From the NCBI GenBank assembly GCA_017444505.1, contig JAFSWK010000074.1:1-15222 (forward strand): a stretch of DNA of 15,222 nucleotides, written 5' to 3'. The notes beneath the pieces are model-generated. The model had not been told where the DNA came from, made no database searches, and saw only the letters and a program-made list of their open reading frames with translations. Source of the DNA: Rhodocyclaceae bacterium (lineage in GTDB: Bacteria; Pseudomonadota; Gammaproteobacteria; Burkholderiales; Rhodocyclaceae). Below, in pieces: positions 1 through 6,925 of the stretch (the first letter of the stretch is position 1; each line of letters starts with the position of its first letter). Made by a program: the position numbers and the translations under genes.

Positions 1-2
1 GG

Positions 3-21
3 CGCTGGCGGCGCGCCAGCG
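3..21. repeat. Short GC-rich inverted repeat at left edge
   Basis: A 7-bp perfect stem (cgctggc / gccagcg) closes a 5-base loop. It lies just beyond the stop codon of the minus-strand beta-barrel gene, but no T-tract follows on either strand, so it is not a clear intrinsic terminator. The rest of bases 1-65 shows no supportable gene; it could be intergenic or the end of a gene outside the window. Confidence 0.3.
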
Positions 22-65
22 GTGAGGCGGAAGGCGAAAGGCGTCCGCAGTGGGGCGAGACACGG

Positions 66-1025
66 TCAGAACAGAATTTCAATGCCCAAACCGGCGGCCC
101 AGGCGCGTTCGCGGTGCAGGGCGTCTTCTTCACGCGGCCAGAAATGGCCGAGGACAAATTCGGCAAACAGCCAGTCGCGGTAAATGGGTTGATACCACTT
201 GGCACGCACGCCGTATTCGGAAACATCGACGTGATTTTTGGTGTTGCCGCTGGCGAGCAATTCCAGCGACAGCAGGCGCGAGTGGGAAAACTGCTGGTAG
301 AGGCCGAGGCTGGTGTTCCAGTTCCAGCCGTGTTCCTTGCTGGTGATGGTGGCGCGGTTGAGCCAGCGGAACATCAGCGTGTGGGTCAAGTCGTGCTCGT
401 AATCGACGGTGGTGGTTGCACCCAGACCGCGCTTGATGCTGGCAAAGACGGTTTCACGAAACAGCAGGCGGTCGTCCGCGCTCATGTGCCAGTCATGCTT
501 GTAGCGCGCCTGCGCATAGAGCCAGTCGCTGGAACGCACGCCGACGCGAAAGCCCAGCCCGCTGCGCGATTCGGTGCCCACACCGGCGAAAAAGGCATCG
601 TCGCGGGATTCTTCGTGAATCAGTTGCTGCTCGCGGCTGAAGGCTTCCGGTGTGTCTTGCAGCATTTCTTCCTTGTTTTCGCGGCCAAAGAAGAAATAGG
701 CGTTGTCGCTCAGGTTGGGCAAATCAAAACGGGCGCGAAAGCGCACGTTCACATCCACGCCATCATCGCGCCGCCAGAGGGTGGAAATTTTCAGCCGCCC
801 GTTGGTCACCGAGCCGCCGTCTTCAAACGGCTTGTCGCCAAACCAGCTATTGATGCCGCTGGCCAGCCATACAGAGGCATCGCGCACGGCCTGGCGCGAA
901 TCATCCAGCCAGGTGCTTTCCTCTTCGGCGTACAGACCGGGTTCAGCGCCCCATGCGGCGGAAGAAAGGGTACATGCGGCCAGTGCGGCAGCGAGCGAAA
1001 AACGGGAGAAAATGCGGCGCGACAT
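66..1025 (-). CDS. Outer-membrane beta-barrel protein, function unknown
   Basis: This encodes a 319-residue exported protein. The N-terminus (MSRRIFSRFSLAAALAAC...) is a signal peptide with a basic start and an Ala-rich core. Cleavage by signal peptidase I after about residue 27 (AWGA then EPGLY) is plausible, although LAAC at residues 15-18 also fits a lipobox. From about residue 80 onward, alternating polar and hydrophobic stretches look like amphipathic beta strands. The chain ends GLGIEILF with a terminal Phe, the classic C-terminal signal of outer-membrane barrels recognised by BamA. I therefore infer an outer-membrane barrel; substrate and role are unknown. The ATG at 1023-1025 is preceded by AGGA about 9 bases upstream. 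The open frame continues far upstream, but that part overlaps the phosphatase gene and lacks a signal peptide, so it is not used. It diverges from the PP2C gene across a 156-base gap. Confidence 0.8.
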   Translation of the reverse strand: MSRRIFSRFSLAAALAACTLSSAAWGAEPGLYAEEESTWLDDSRQAVRDASVWLASGINSWFGDKPFEDGGSVTNGRLKISTLWRRDDGVDVNVRFRARFDLPNLSDNAYFFFGRENKEEMLQDTPEAFSREQQLIHEESRDDAFFAGVGTESRSGLGFRVGVRSSDWLYAQARYKHDWHMSADDRLLFRETVFASIKRGLGATTTVDYEHDLTHTLMFRWLNRATITSKEHGWNWNTSLGLYQQFSHSRLLSLELLASGNTKNHVDVSEYGVRAKWYQPIYRDWLFAEFVLGHFWPREEDALHRERAWAAGLGIEILF

Positions 1026-1077
1026 GGGAAATCCTGAGAAAAACGAAGCGGTCGGGAAGAAAAACCGGCGTTGCGGT

Positions 1078-1105
1078 TTGGCAAAACTGGAAGCAATTGT
1101 ATCGT
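1078..1105 (+). promoter_or_regulatory. Candidate sigma-70 promoter for the PP2C gene
   Basis: TTGGCA (1078-1083), a 16-base spacer and TATCGT (1100-1105) give a weak sigma-70 match and a leader of about 70 bases. An alternative -10, TATGAT at 1143-1148, has no clear -35. The TTGACA at 1170-1175 lies too close to the start codon to serve this gene. Confidence 0.3.
1096..1101 (-). promoter_or_regulatory. Candidate -10 element for the beta-barrel gene
   Basis: The minus strand reads TACAAT (5 of 6 to the sigma-70 -10 consensus), about 70 bases before the start codon of the beta-barrel gene. I see no good -35 at the usual spacing. It overlaps the -10 proposed for the divergent phosphatase gene, so the two promoters could exclude each other. 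Confidence 0.25.
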
Positions 1106-1181
1106 TCTCTGCTTTTCTGCGCCGTGTCATAGTGCGCTGCCGTATGATGTTCGACTGTGTGTTTGAAAGGTTGACAACAGT

Positions 1182-1964
1182 ATGAAGGTGGAAACGGCAG
1201 TAGCGCAGCATATCGGGGACCGCGCGGAGCAGCAGGATCGGGTGGAAGTTTTGCAACATCCGGTGCAGGATGACGTGCTGCTGGCCGTGCTGGCCGACGG
1301 CGCAGGCGGTCATACGGGCGGCGCGATGGCCTCGGGCGAGGTGATTACGCGCGCACGGCAGACTTTTCTGGATTTTCGTGGCCGCGAAGATTTGCAGGAA
1401 CTGATGCACGATGTCTTGATGGATGCGCATCAGGGTATCCATCTTTCGCGCTTTGCCAGCGAACAAGACCCGTTCAGCACCGCCGTGGCGCTGATTGTGC
1501 GCGGCGCTACCGCACAATGGGCACACTGCGGCGATTCGCGCCTCTATCACGTGCGCGACGGGCAGGTGATTCACCGCAGCGAAGACCATTCGTTCGTGGC
1601 GCAATTGCTGCGCCAGGGCGAAATTACGCCCGACCAGGTCAATACACACCCGAAACGCAACGTGCTGCTGTCTTGTCTGGGCGGGCGCAATGCGCCGCAG
1701 GTGGTGCCCGGGCGCTGCGATGATTTGCGCGAGGGGGACGTGTTTTTGCTGTGTTCGGACGGGCTGTGGGCGTATTTTTCGGATGAGGAACTGGCGCGCG
1801 CGCTCTCACACCGCGATGTGCGCGAAGTGGCGCAAACGCTGCTGCGCGAGGCGCGCACACGCGCTGCCGGGCGGGGCGATAACGTTTCGCTGGCAGTGGT
1901 GCGGCTGTGTTCGCCGCCGCCGCCCACCGTGCCCGTGGCACCTAAATGGACACTGCTGGACTGA
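1182..1964 (+). CDS. PP2C-family serine/threonine phosphatase
   Basis: A 260-residue cytosolic protein phosphatase of the metal-dependent PPM/PP2C class, removing phosphate from Ser/Thr of protein substrates with two Mn or Mg ions. The motifs occur in order: RAEQQD (14-19, in the place of the usual RxxNxD, with Gln for Asn), ADGAGGH (38-44, D39 a metal ligand), FSTA (98-101), HCGDSRLY (115-122), EDHS (134-137), CSDGLW (191-196) and GRGDN (230-234). All Asp residues expected to bind metal are present, so it should be active. The last 18 residues are Pro-rich and outside the fold. It is a stand-alone catalytic domain with no sensor or membrane segment. The start at 1182 has AAAGG about 11 bases upstream. 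The DUF3617 gene follows 28 bases later, probably in one operon. No partner kinase or type VI secretion genes are visible in the window. Confidence 0.93.
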   Translation: MKVETAVAQHIGDRAEQQDRVEVLQHPVQDDVLLAVLADGAGGHTGGAMASGEVITRARQTFLDFRGREDLQELMHDVLMDAHQGIHLSRFASEQDPFSTAVALIVRGATAQWAHCGDSRLYHVRDGQVIHRSEDHSFVAQLLRQGEITPDQVNTHPKRNVLLSCLGGRNAPQVVPGRCDDLREGDVFLLCSDGLWAYFSDEELARALSHRDVREVAQTLLREARTRAAGRGDNVSLAVVRLCSPPPPTVPVAPKWTLLD

Positions 1965-1992
1965 GCATGTTTTCAGAAGGAAAAGCAAACAG

Positions 1993-2547
1993 ATGAGGAA
2001 TGTACAAAGACGAACCGGACAAAGGCTTGCCGCCGCGCTGCTGGTGTTGGCCGTGCCGGGCGCGCTCTGGGCTGCGGGCGCTACAGAGCGCGCCGCGCCG
2101 CTGCCGCAGCCGCGCGCCGGACTGTGGCAGGTGGAATCAAAAATTACCGAACTGGGCGGACTGCCGATGCGCTGGCAAGTGTGCGTGGGTGAAGAGCCGC
2201 TGTCGACATTGCTGGCGCGCATGGCGCGGCAGGAAAAATGCACCGGGCACAGCGTGCGCGCCATACCCGGCGGCGTGGAAGTGGATATGCAGTGTTCCCT
2301 GCAAGGCTCGCAGGTGCATTCGCAAGGGACGTTTACCGGCGATATTCGCCAGTCGTTCTCCGGCACACTGCATTCGCGCTTTTCACCGCCCTGGCAGGGT
2401 TTGACGCAATCTTCCGCGCAGCTTTCCGGACGATGGCTTTCCGCCTGTCAGCCCGGACAAAAACCGGGCACAGTGGTGCGCCGCGAGGCACCGAATGTGG
2501 ACGAGGTGCTGCGCAGCGCCGATACGCTGCTGCGCGGTTTGCGCTAA
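1993..2547 (+). CDS. DUF3617 family exported protein
   Basis: A 184-residue protein with an N-terminal signal peptide (basic start, hydrophobic stretch around residues 12-26, likely cleavage after ALWAAG). The mature part has the DUF3617 layout: AGLWQV (42-47), a VCVG segment with Cys64, a second Cys at 83, a DMQCSLQG block with Cys101, TFTGD (113-117) and FSGTLHSRF, ending with SGRWLSAC (Cys152). The four cysteines suggest two disulfides and a periplasmic location. DUF3617 proteins are small predicted beta-rich envelope proteins with no known activity. The ATG at 1993 is preceded by AGAAGGA about 11 bases upstream; the longer open frame upstream overlaps the phosphatase gene and is rejected. 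It is probably co-transcribed with the phosphatase, though nothing in the sequence ties the two functions together. Confidence 0.85.
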   Translation: MRNVQRRTGQRLAAALLVLAVPGALWAAGATERAAPLPQPRAGLWQVESKITELGGLPMRWQVCVGEEPLSTLLARMARQEKCTGHSVRAIPGGVEVDMQCSLQGSQVHSQGTFTGDIRQSFSGTLHSRFSPPWQGLTQSSAQLSGRWLSACQPGQKPGTVVRREAPNVDEVLRSADTLLRGLR

Positions 2548-2556
2548 GGGCGCGGG

Positions 2557-2592
2557 AAAAGAAAACGGGCCGCGCTGGCGGGCGCGACCCGT
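2557..2592 (-). terminator. Intrinsic terminator for the PilZ-like gene
   Basis: A stem of about 12 bp (2565-2576 with 2581-2592, one mismatch and one wobble) with a GGCG loop is followed on the minus strand by TTTTCTTTT. It lies 29 bases beyond the stop of the minus-strand PilZ-like gene and just after the stop of the convergent DUF3617 gene. It may also slow plus-strand transcription, but there the downstream tract is only GTTTG. Confidence 0.7.
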
Positions 2593-2620
2593 GTTTGTGA
2601 AGCGGGAAAAGACGCAAACT

Positions 2621-4222
2621 TCAGGCCGCAGCGGCTCCGGCAGCCACTTCGTCGGTTTCGGGCACATCCTGCCAGACGTAGCTGAACTGCTCGAAATTCG
2701 GGCCGATAATCAGGCGGCGGTCAATGCGCGCGCGCCAGATGCGAGCGCCGTCTTCGACGATGATGGTGTCGCCGGGAACGCACTGGCCGGGCTGGAAAAT
2801 GAGGGTCTCGGGCTGGCGTGAAGTGCGGTCTTTGGGCAGCCAGAAGGCTTGCCGGTAGGTGAGGCTGACGTAAGGTTCGCCTTCTGTCGGCACCTGAATG
2901 TGACGGTAGGAAATGAGCCGCGGACCTTCGCTCAGCAGCATGACGCCGGCTTCCAGAATGCCGTCATCGCGGAACATCAGCCAGCTGACCTGACCGAGCA
3001 GGAAGTTGGCATACCCCGGCGGGCGCAGCGCGACGAGCTGCTGGTGAATCAGTTGCTCTTTTTGTGGGCGCATCCGCAGACGCAAGCCGCTGACGGACTG
3101 GTTGATGAGTTGCCAGTGCTCACACTTGAAACCTTCGCCAACGTGCGTGAAACCTTCCGCCATCCCCGCCGTGGTGTGCGAGCCTTGTTGCACGGCGTTT
3201 TCGGTGTTGTCGACGTGATAGCCGATGAGGAACCAGTCGCCGGTCATTTCCACGTCGCCTTCGGCACCGCGGCGCGGGAAACGGCGACCCGCCGAGCCCA
3301 GACCCCACGGGCGGTAGAGCGACAGCAACAGGCGTGCGCCGGTCTCTTGCGGACAGTCTTCGCCCAGACCGAGCGCGGCAGGTTGCACGCCTTGCTTGAA
3401 CTGGTTGAGGATGGCGTGAAACTGGTTGGCCAGCTCCGAGCCTTCAAAACGGCGCAGCGAATCGCTTTGCTGCTGCAATACCGAGAGCGGACGCAGGCCG
3501 CTGTCGGTGCCCAGATTCAGGCCGTAGGTGGCTTCTTGCGGCGGTTGCGAGCCGGGCGGTTCGGGTTCGGGCGGCAGCAGGCGGCAGTACGGCGCCAGAC
3601 GCTGCGCCCAGCGGCACATCCAGCGAAATTCCTGCGAGCTGCGGCCAAAGGGGTTGCCCAGATCGACGAGCAGCGCGGCGGTGAAGGCTTCCAGCGGACT
3701 TTGCGCGTGCCACACGGGGTTGAGCGGGTCGGGCACGCGCACGTGCGCGATGTTGCGCGCCTCGGCGCTGATATAGCCTTGGTGCAGCTTGGCCCAGCGC
3801 CCGGGCGGCAAGGCACGGTGTGCGCGGAAATATTCAAAAATGGCCTGCCCGGTGTAGAACAGATGACGCTGCACCAGCAAGGGCTGCTGGCTGCCGAGGA
3901 CATCGTCTTTTTGCGCGCGGCGATCGACCTGGGCGTAAGAGTGCGCCATCAACTGCCACAGCGAGACGACCATCAGCAGGGTTTCGTTTTGCGTGCTGTC
4001 AGGCGGCAGGGGATGACCGGCGTATTTTTCTGCGGCCAGTTCCTGCACCGTGTCCAGCGGCGCGCGGCAGGCTTCCAGCACTTCCAGGTGAGCTTCCGCT
4101 TCGGGGTGGACGGCGGCCAGCGTCGAGAGCATGTCTTGCAGAATGGTCTGCACCGTGGCGGGTGAGTCCATCGGCAGGTCACGGATGGTCTGAAGACATT
4201 CTTCCGGATTCTGGTACTTCAT
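2621..4222 (-). CDS. PilZ-like domain protein (possible c-di-GMP effector)
   Basis: A 533-residue soluble protein with no signal peptide or membrane segment. The first 280 residues are mostly helical and of unknown function, with a Pro/Glu-rich linker near 217-230. Residues about 365-440 look like a PilZ-type barrel: WQLINQSVSGLRLR contains NxSxxG (374-379), and FLLGQVSWLMF (407-417) then GVMLL (426-430) match the final strands. The usual RxxxR that grips c-di-GMP should lie just before the barrel; the nearest candidate, RRFPR at 313-317, is some 60 residues away, so nucleotide binding is uncertain. About 90 further residues follow the barrel. Large PilZ-like proteins of this shape occur in betaproteobacteria without a defined role, sometimes labelled molecular chaperone. 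The ATG at 4222 is preceded by a weak GGGA. Earlier in-frame starts at 4285 and 4258 overlap a candidate promoter, so I prefer 4222. Confidence 0.7.
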   Translation of the reverse strand: MKYQNPEECLQTIRDLPMDSPATVQTILQDMLSTLAAVHPEAEAHLEVLEACRAPLDTVQELAAEKYAGHPLPPDSTQNETLLMVVSLWQLMAHSYAQVDRRAQKDDVLGSQQPLLVQRHLFYTGQAIFEYFRAHRALPPGRWAKLHQGYISAEARNIAHVRVPDPLNPVWHAQSPLEAFTAALLVDLGNPFGRSSQEFRWMCRWAQRLAPYCRLLPPEPEPPGSQPPQEATYGLNLGTDSGLRPLSVLQQQSDSLRRFEGSELANQFHAILNQFKQGVQPAALGLGEDCPQETGARLLLSLYRPWGLGSAGRRFPRRGAEGDVEMTGDWFLIGYHVDNTENAVQQGSHTTAGMAEGFTHVGEGFKCEHWQLINQSVSGLRLRMRPQKEQLIHQQLVALRPPGYANFLLGQVSWLMFRDDGILEAGVMLLSEGPRLISYRHIQVPTEGEPYVSLTYRQAFWLPKDRTSRQPETLIFQPGQCVPGDTIIVEDGARIWRARIDRRLIIGPNFEQFSYVWQDVPETDEVAAGAAAA

Positions 4223-4263
4223 GGTGTTCCCGTTGTAGTCCGCGCGTGGGCGTAACATTTCGC

Positions 4264-4291
4264 ATTGTACCCGCCCTCGGGGCATTGCGAA
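4264..4291 (-). promoter_or_regulatory. Candidate promoter for the PilZ-like gene
   Basis: On the minus strand TTCGCA (4286-4291), a 16-base spacer and TACAAT (4264-4269) form a moderate sigma-70 match. This gives a leader of about 35 bases before the ATG at 4222 and supports that start over the longer open frame. It suggests independent transcription from the HIT gene, which ends 107 bases upstream without a clear terminator. Confidence 0.45.
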
Positions 4292-4329
4292 CGCATCGGG
4301 GTTGCGCGAAGGTTACATTTTGTCATGCT

Positions 4330-4749
4330 TCAGGCAAGAAGACGGGCAAGTTCGTCGCAAAATGCGGCCAAATCGGGCAGCGGATGCGGGTTGCCGGGTT
4401 CGCGGCGCGGCGCTGCCCAGATAGCGTCGGGGAAGTGACGGTCGTCCTGAAAACGCGCAATGACGTGCCAGTGCAGGTGCGGCACCTGGTTGCCGAGGCT
4501 GGCGAGGTTGATTTTGTCGGGTTGGACTTGCGCACGCAGGACGCTTTCAACGGCCAGCACAACGCGCATGACATGCTGGCGGTCGGCTTCGGTGAGGTCA
4601 GACATTTCCGCGACGTGCTCGCGCCAGATGATGCGGCAATAGGCGGGGTAGGCGGCATCTTCGACCAGAATGACGCGGCAGCGCCCGTCTTGCCAGAGTA
4701 CGTGCTCAGGCGCGGCGGGCTGGCAGAGGGGACAAGAGAGGTGGTTCAT
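4330..4749 (-). CDS. HIT family nucleotide-binding hydrolase/transferase
   Basis: A 139-residue cytosolic protein of the histidine-triad superfamily, which hydrolyses or transfers nucleotidyl groups from substrates such as dinucleoside polyphosphates or nucleoside phosphoramidates. The signature HLHWHV is at residues 91-96, with His95 the expected nucleophile. N81 and LGNQVPH just before it fit the family's conserved lead-in. An N-terminal CPLC (6-9) resembles the start of many HIT proteins, but the rest of a zinc site is not clear. The length is typical of a single-domain member. Its ATG overlaps the stop codon of the upstream symporter gene as ATGA, so translation is probably coupled, and there is no strong ribosome site of its own. 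The exact substrate cannot be told from sequence. Confidence 0.92.
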   Translation of the reverse strand: MNHLSCPLCQPAAPEHVLWQDGRCRVILVEDAAYPAYCRIIWREHVAEMSDLTEADRQHVMRVVLAVESVLRAQVQPDKINLASLGNQVPHLHWHVIARFQDDRHFPDAIWAAPRREPGNPHPLPDLAAFCDELARLLA

Positions 4750-6080
4750 TGCGGGACGGGCAAAGTGGCGAGGGGGGCGGCGGGGGCGTCTTCTGCGTCA
4801 AATACGGCGCGGTCCAGCAGGCCGTTGCGCTGCGCTACGCAGCAGGTGACGACCGCGTCGCCGGTAACATTGACGGCGGTGCGCGTCATGTCAATCAGGC
4901 GGTCAATGCCCATGATCATGGCGATGCCTTCCATCGGCAGATGGATCGAAGCGAACACCATGGAGAGCGTAATCAGCCCCACGCCGGGCACGCCTGCCGT
5001 GCCGATGGAGGCCATCGTAGCGGTCAGGATGACGGTGAGATAGTCGGAAAATTCCAGATTGACGCCGAAGGCCTGCGCGGTGAAGACCACGGCCATGCCC
5101 TGCATGATGGCCGTGCCGTCCATGTTGATGGTCGCGCCCAGCGGGATGGTGAAGCTGGTGATGCGGGGACTGGCGCCGATTTTGCGTTCCAGCGTTTCCA
5201 TGGTCAGCGGAATGGTGGCGTTGGAAGAACTGGTGGAAAAGGCAAAGCCCAGCACCGGCAGCATTTTGCGGAAAAATCGCTGCGGGTTGAGACGCGCAAT
5301 CAGCACCAGCAGCAGGCTGTAGACCAGCGCCAGTTGCAGCGCCAGCGCGAGGAGGGTGCCGCTTGCGTACTTGGCCAGCGGAACGAGGGCGGCCAGGCCG
5401 GTGTTGGCGAAGGTGTGGGCGGTGAGGCAAAACACGCCCAGCGGCGCGAAGGCGAAGACAAACAGCACCATGCGCATCATGATGGTGTTGAATTCCGTGA
5501 AGAACTGGCGCACCGTGCGCACCTCGTCGCCCAGCGAGCCGATGACGTAGCCCAGAATCATCGCGGCGACAATGATTTGCAGCATGGCGCCCGTCGACAT
5601 GGCATTGACCACGTTGGCCGGGATGATGTTCAGGAAGGTCTCGGCCAGCGTGGAGGAAGCGGCTGGTTTGACCTCTAACTGCGTGATGGCACCCAGGTCC
5701 AGCCCCACGCCGGGGGCGACGAGCTGACCCAGCAATAGCGCCAGACAGACGGCCAGCAAGGTGGAGAAGAGGTAGAGGACAATGGCAGCGCCACCAATGC
5801 GCCCCAGCATGGTGCCTGAACCGAGCGCCGCCGCGCCGCACACGATGCTGGCAAACACCAGTGGCACGACCAGCATTTGCATCAGGCGCACGAAACCGCG
5901 CCCGAGGACGAAACAGATGCCGTTGACGCCGACCTGAAACAGGCCGGATTCCGCGTCCAGCATGAGATTGCAGAGCACGCCAAACAGGATGCCGGCCAGC
6001 AGACCGATAAAAATCCAGGTGGTCAGACCGAATTTTGAAAATCTGCCCGGGCGTGCAGAATCGGGCGCGCTGGCGTCCAT
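4746..6080 (-). CDS. Dicarboxylate/amino acid:cation symporter (DAACS family)
   Basis: A 444-residue inner-membrane secondary transporter of the SDF/GltPh fold. The first segment starts near residue 20. The re-entrant loop HP1 carries STSSSNATIP (282-291), TM7 carries NMDGT (319-323), HP2 carries SIGTAGVPG (358-366), and TM8 carries DRLIDMTRTAVNVTGD (393-408). By comparison with GltPh, R400 matches the Arg that binds the substrate side-chain carboxylate and D397 the Asp that binds the amino group. DctA-type carriers, as I recall, lack that Asp, so I favour uptake of acidic amino acids over C4-dicarboxylates, with modest certainty. The ATG at 6080 has AGGAG 7 bases upstream; the longer frame adds 37 unlikely residues and is not used. 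A CATAAT at 6121-6126 (minus strand) may be the -10, with no convincing -35. The HIT gene overlaps its 3' end. Confidence 0.9.
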   Translation of the reverse strand: MDASAPDSARPGRFSKFGLTTWIFIGLLAGILFGVLCNLMLDAESGLFQVGVNGICFVLGRGFVRLMQMLVVPLVFASIVCGAAALGSGTMLGRIGGAAIVLYLFSTLLAVCLALLLGQLVAPGVGLDLGAITQLEVKPAASSTLAETFLNIIPANVVNAMSTGAMLQIIVAAMILGYVIGSLGDEVRTVRQFFTEFNTIMMRMVLFVFAFAPLGVFCLTAHTFANTGLAALVPLAKYASGTLLALALQLALVYSLLLVLIARLNPQRFFRKMLPVLGFAFSTSSSNATIPLTMETLERKIGASPRITSFTIPLGATINMDGTAIMQGMAVVFTAQAFGVNLEFSDYLTVILTATMASIGTAGVPGVGLITLSMVFASIHLPMEGIAMIMGIDRLIDMTRTAVNVTGDAVVTCCVAQRNGLLDRAVFDAEDAPAAPLATLPVPQ

Positions 6081-6172
6081 GCGGGTGCTCCTGTGTGTTC
6101 GATACGACAAACAGGGCGAAATTATGCAGGAATCTGTGTGTGTGCGGAAAAAGGCGCGTTTCCCGCACCATG

Positions 6173-6209
6173 CGGCGCAAACGGCACCCATGCGCCGCCG
6201 TTTGCGCCG
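6173..6209 (-). terminator. Perfect 13-bp hairpin between yceI and the symporter gene
   Basis: The stem 6173-6185 / 6197-6209 is 13 bp with no mismatch and an 11-base loop, beginning 10 bases after the yceI stop. A T-tract (CTTTTTCC on the minus strand) follows only about 20 bases later, so it is an imperfect intrinsic terminator. It may instead protect the 3' end of the yceI transcript. Confidence 0.45.
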
Positions 6210-6218
6210 GTGAGGCCG

Positions 6219-6764
6219 TTAGTCCTTGAAGGCTTCAATCTGGATTTTAAGTTTGGCTTCTTTCGGCGCGGCAAAGCCCCACTGCGTGGGCTGGATTTTT
6301 GCCGCAAAGTCGCCGCCGCAAGTGTCTTTCTTGGCCATGTCGTTGAAATAGCAATTGAATTGCTTCGCTTGCAGGGTCACGGGATGGGTTTGCCCCAGAA
6401 TGGTCAGCTTGCCCCGCACTTCCTTGACCTTGTCGCCGTCAAAGACGAATTCATCCGAGACGAAGCGCATTTCGGGGAATTTTTCCGCATGGAAAAAATC
6501 AGCGGTTTTCAGGTGCTGGTCAAAATCCGGGTTGCCGCTGTTGAGCTTGCTGATGGGGATGACGACGTCGACGGCACCGGTTTTCTTCGCGGGGTCAAAT
6601 TGCAGTTTGCCTTCCAGCTTGAAGAAACCGCCCACGTTGGTGCTGGTTTCGTGATGGTCAGCGGCAAAGCGGGCGTTGGTGTGGTTCGGGTCAAGGCTGT
6701 ACGTGGCGGCAGCAGTGGTGCCGACCGAGGCCGACAACAGGATGGCGAGAAGCCCTTTTTTCAT
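6219..6764 (-). CDS. YceI family periplasmic protein
   Basis: A 181-residue exported lipocalin-like protein. YceI proteins form a beta barrel that binds isoprenoid-type lipids; a close structural relative binds polyisoprenoid. The signal peptide MKKGLLAILLSASVGTTAAA is followed by TYSLDPNHT, the typical mature start. Further family blocks are VGGFFKLEGKLQFD, DVVIPISKLNSG, FDQHLKTADFF, FPEMRFVSD, VRGKLTILGQTHPVTLQ and QPTQWGF near the C-terminus. Two cysteines flank a short loop (NCYFNDMAKKDTCGG) and probably form a disulfide. Length and order match a complete single-domain member. The ATG at 6764 has AGGAG about 8 bases upstream. A candidate promoter overlapped by a Fur-box match lies directly upstream, which suggests iron-dependent repression. 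It diverges from proS. Confidence 0.93.
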   Translation of the reverse strand: MKKGLLAILLSASVGTTAAATYSLDPNHTNARFAADHHETSTNVGGFFKLEGKLQFDPAKKTGAVDVVIPISKLNSGNPDFDQHLKTADFFHAEKFPEMRFVSDEFVFDGDKVKEVRGKLTILGQTHPVTLQAKQFNCYFNDMAKKDTCGGDFAAKIQPTQWGFAAPKEAKLKIQIEAFKD

Positions 6765-6798
6765 TGCGGATACTCCTGTAAAAATGGTTACTTGGGGC

Positions 6799-6817
6799 GA
6801 AAATGATAACAATTATC
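6799..6817. promoter_or_regulatory. Candidate Fur box upstream of yceI
   Basis: The 19 bases gaaaatgataacaattatc match the classical Fur box GATAATGATAATCATTATC at 16 of 19 positions. The AT-rich site stands out in a GC-rich region. It overlaps the -10 and spacer of the proposed yceI promoter and lies 35 bases from the yceI start, a position expected for repression by iron-loaded Fur. It is about 110 bases from proS and probably irrelevant to that gene. Confidence 0.6.
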
Positions 6818-6831
6818 GAAAACCACTGCAA
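6803..6831 (-). promoter_or_regulatory. Candidate promoter for yceI
   Basis: The minus strand reads TTGCAG (6826-6831), a 17-base spacer and TATCAT (6803-6808). The -10 matches 5 of 6 and the -35 only 3 of 6. Transcription would start about 30 bases before the yceI ATG. The Fur-box match covers the -10 and half of the spacer. Confidence 0.45.
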
Positions 6832-6881
6832 TGCGCCGTCTGGCTGCCGCTTGCCGCTTCGGGCGCGGGCAGCTTGTGCGG

Positions 6882-6887
6882 TAGAAT
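6882..6887 (+). promoter_or_regulatory. Candidate -10 element for proS
   Basis: TAGAAT matches 5 of 6 of the sigma-70 -10 and would give a leader of about 32 bases. No good -35 is visible at 16-18 bases upstream. Confidence 0.3.
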
Positions 6888-6925
6888 CCGCGCTTTCGTC
6901 CAGTGTTTGCGGGAGTTTTTCCATC

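Noticed and set aside
114..1037. Long open frame opposite the beta-barrel gene
   Set aside because: It is the antisense shadow of a gene with a signal peptide and barrel C-terminus; its translation has no recognisable motifs. The same holds for the long antisense frames opposite the PilZ-like, symporter, proS, CoA-transferase and HerA-like genes.
1170..1175. Exact TTGACA before the PP2C gene
   Set aside because: It is only 6 bases from the start codon, and no -10 lies 16-18 bases downstream, so it cannot drive this gene as a normal leadered transcript.
1182..1964. PP2C phosphatase as part of a type VI secretion or other signalling cluster
   Set aside because: PP2C phosphatases often sit in such clusters, but no kinase, FHA or secretion gene is in the window; its neighbours are a barrel protein and a DUF3617 protein.
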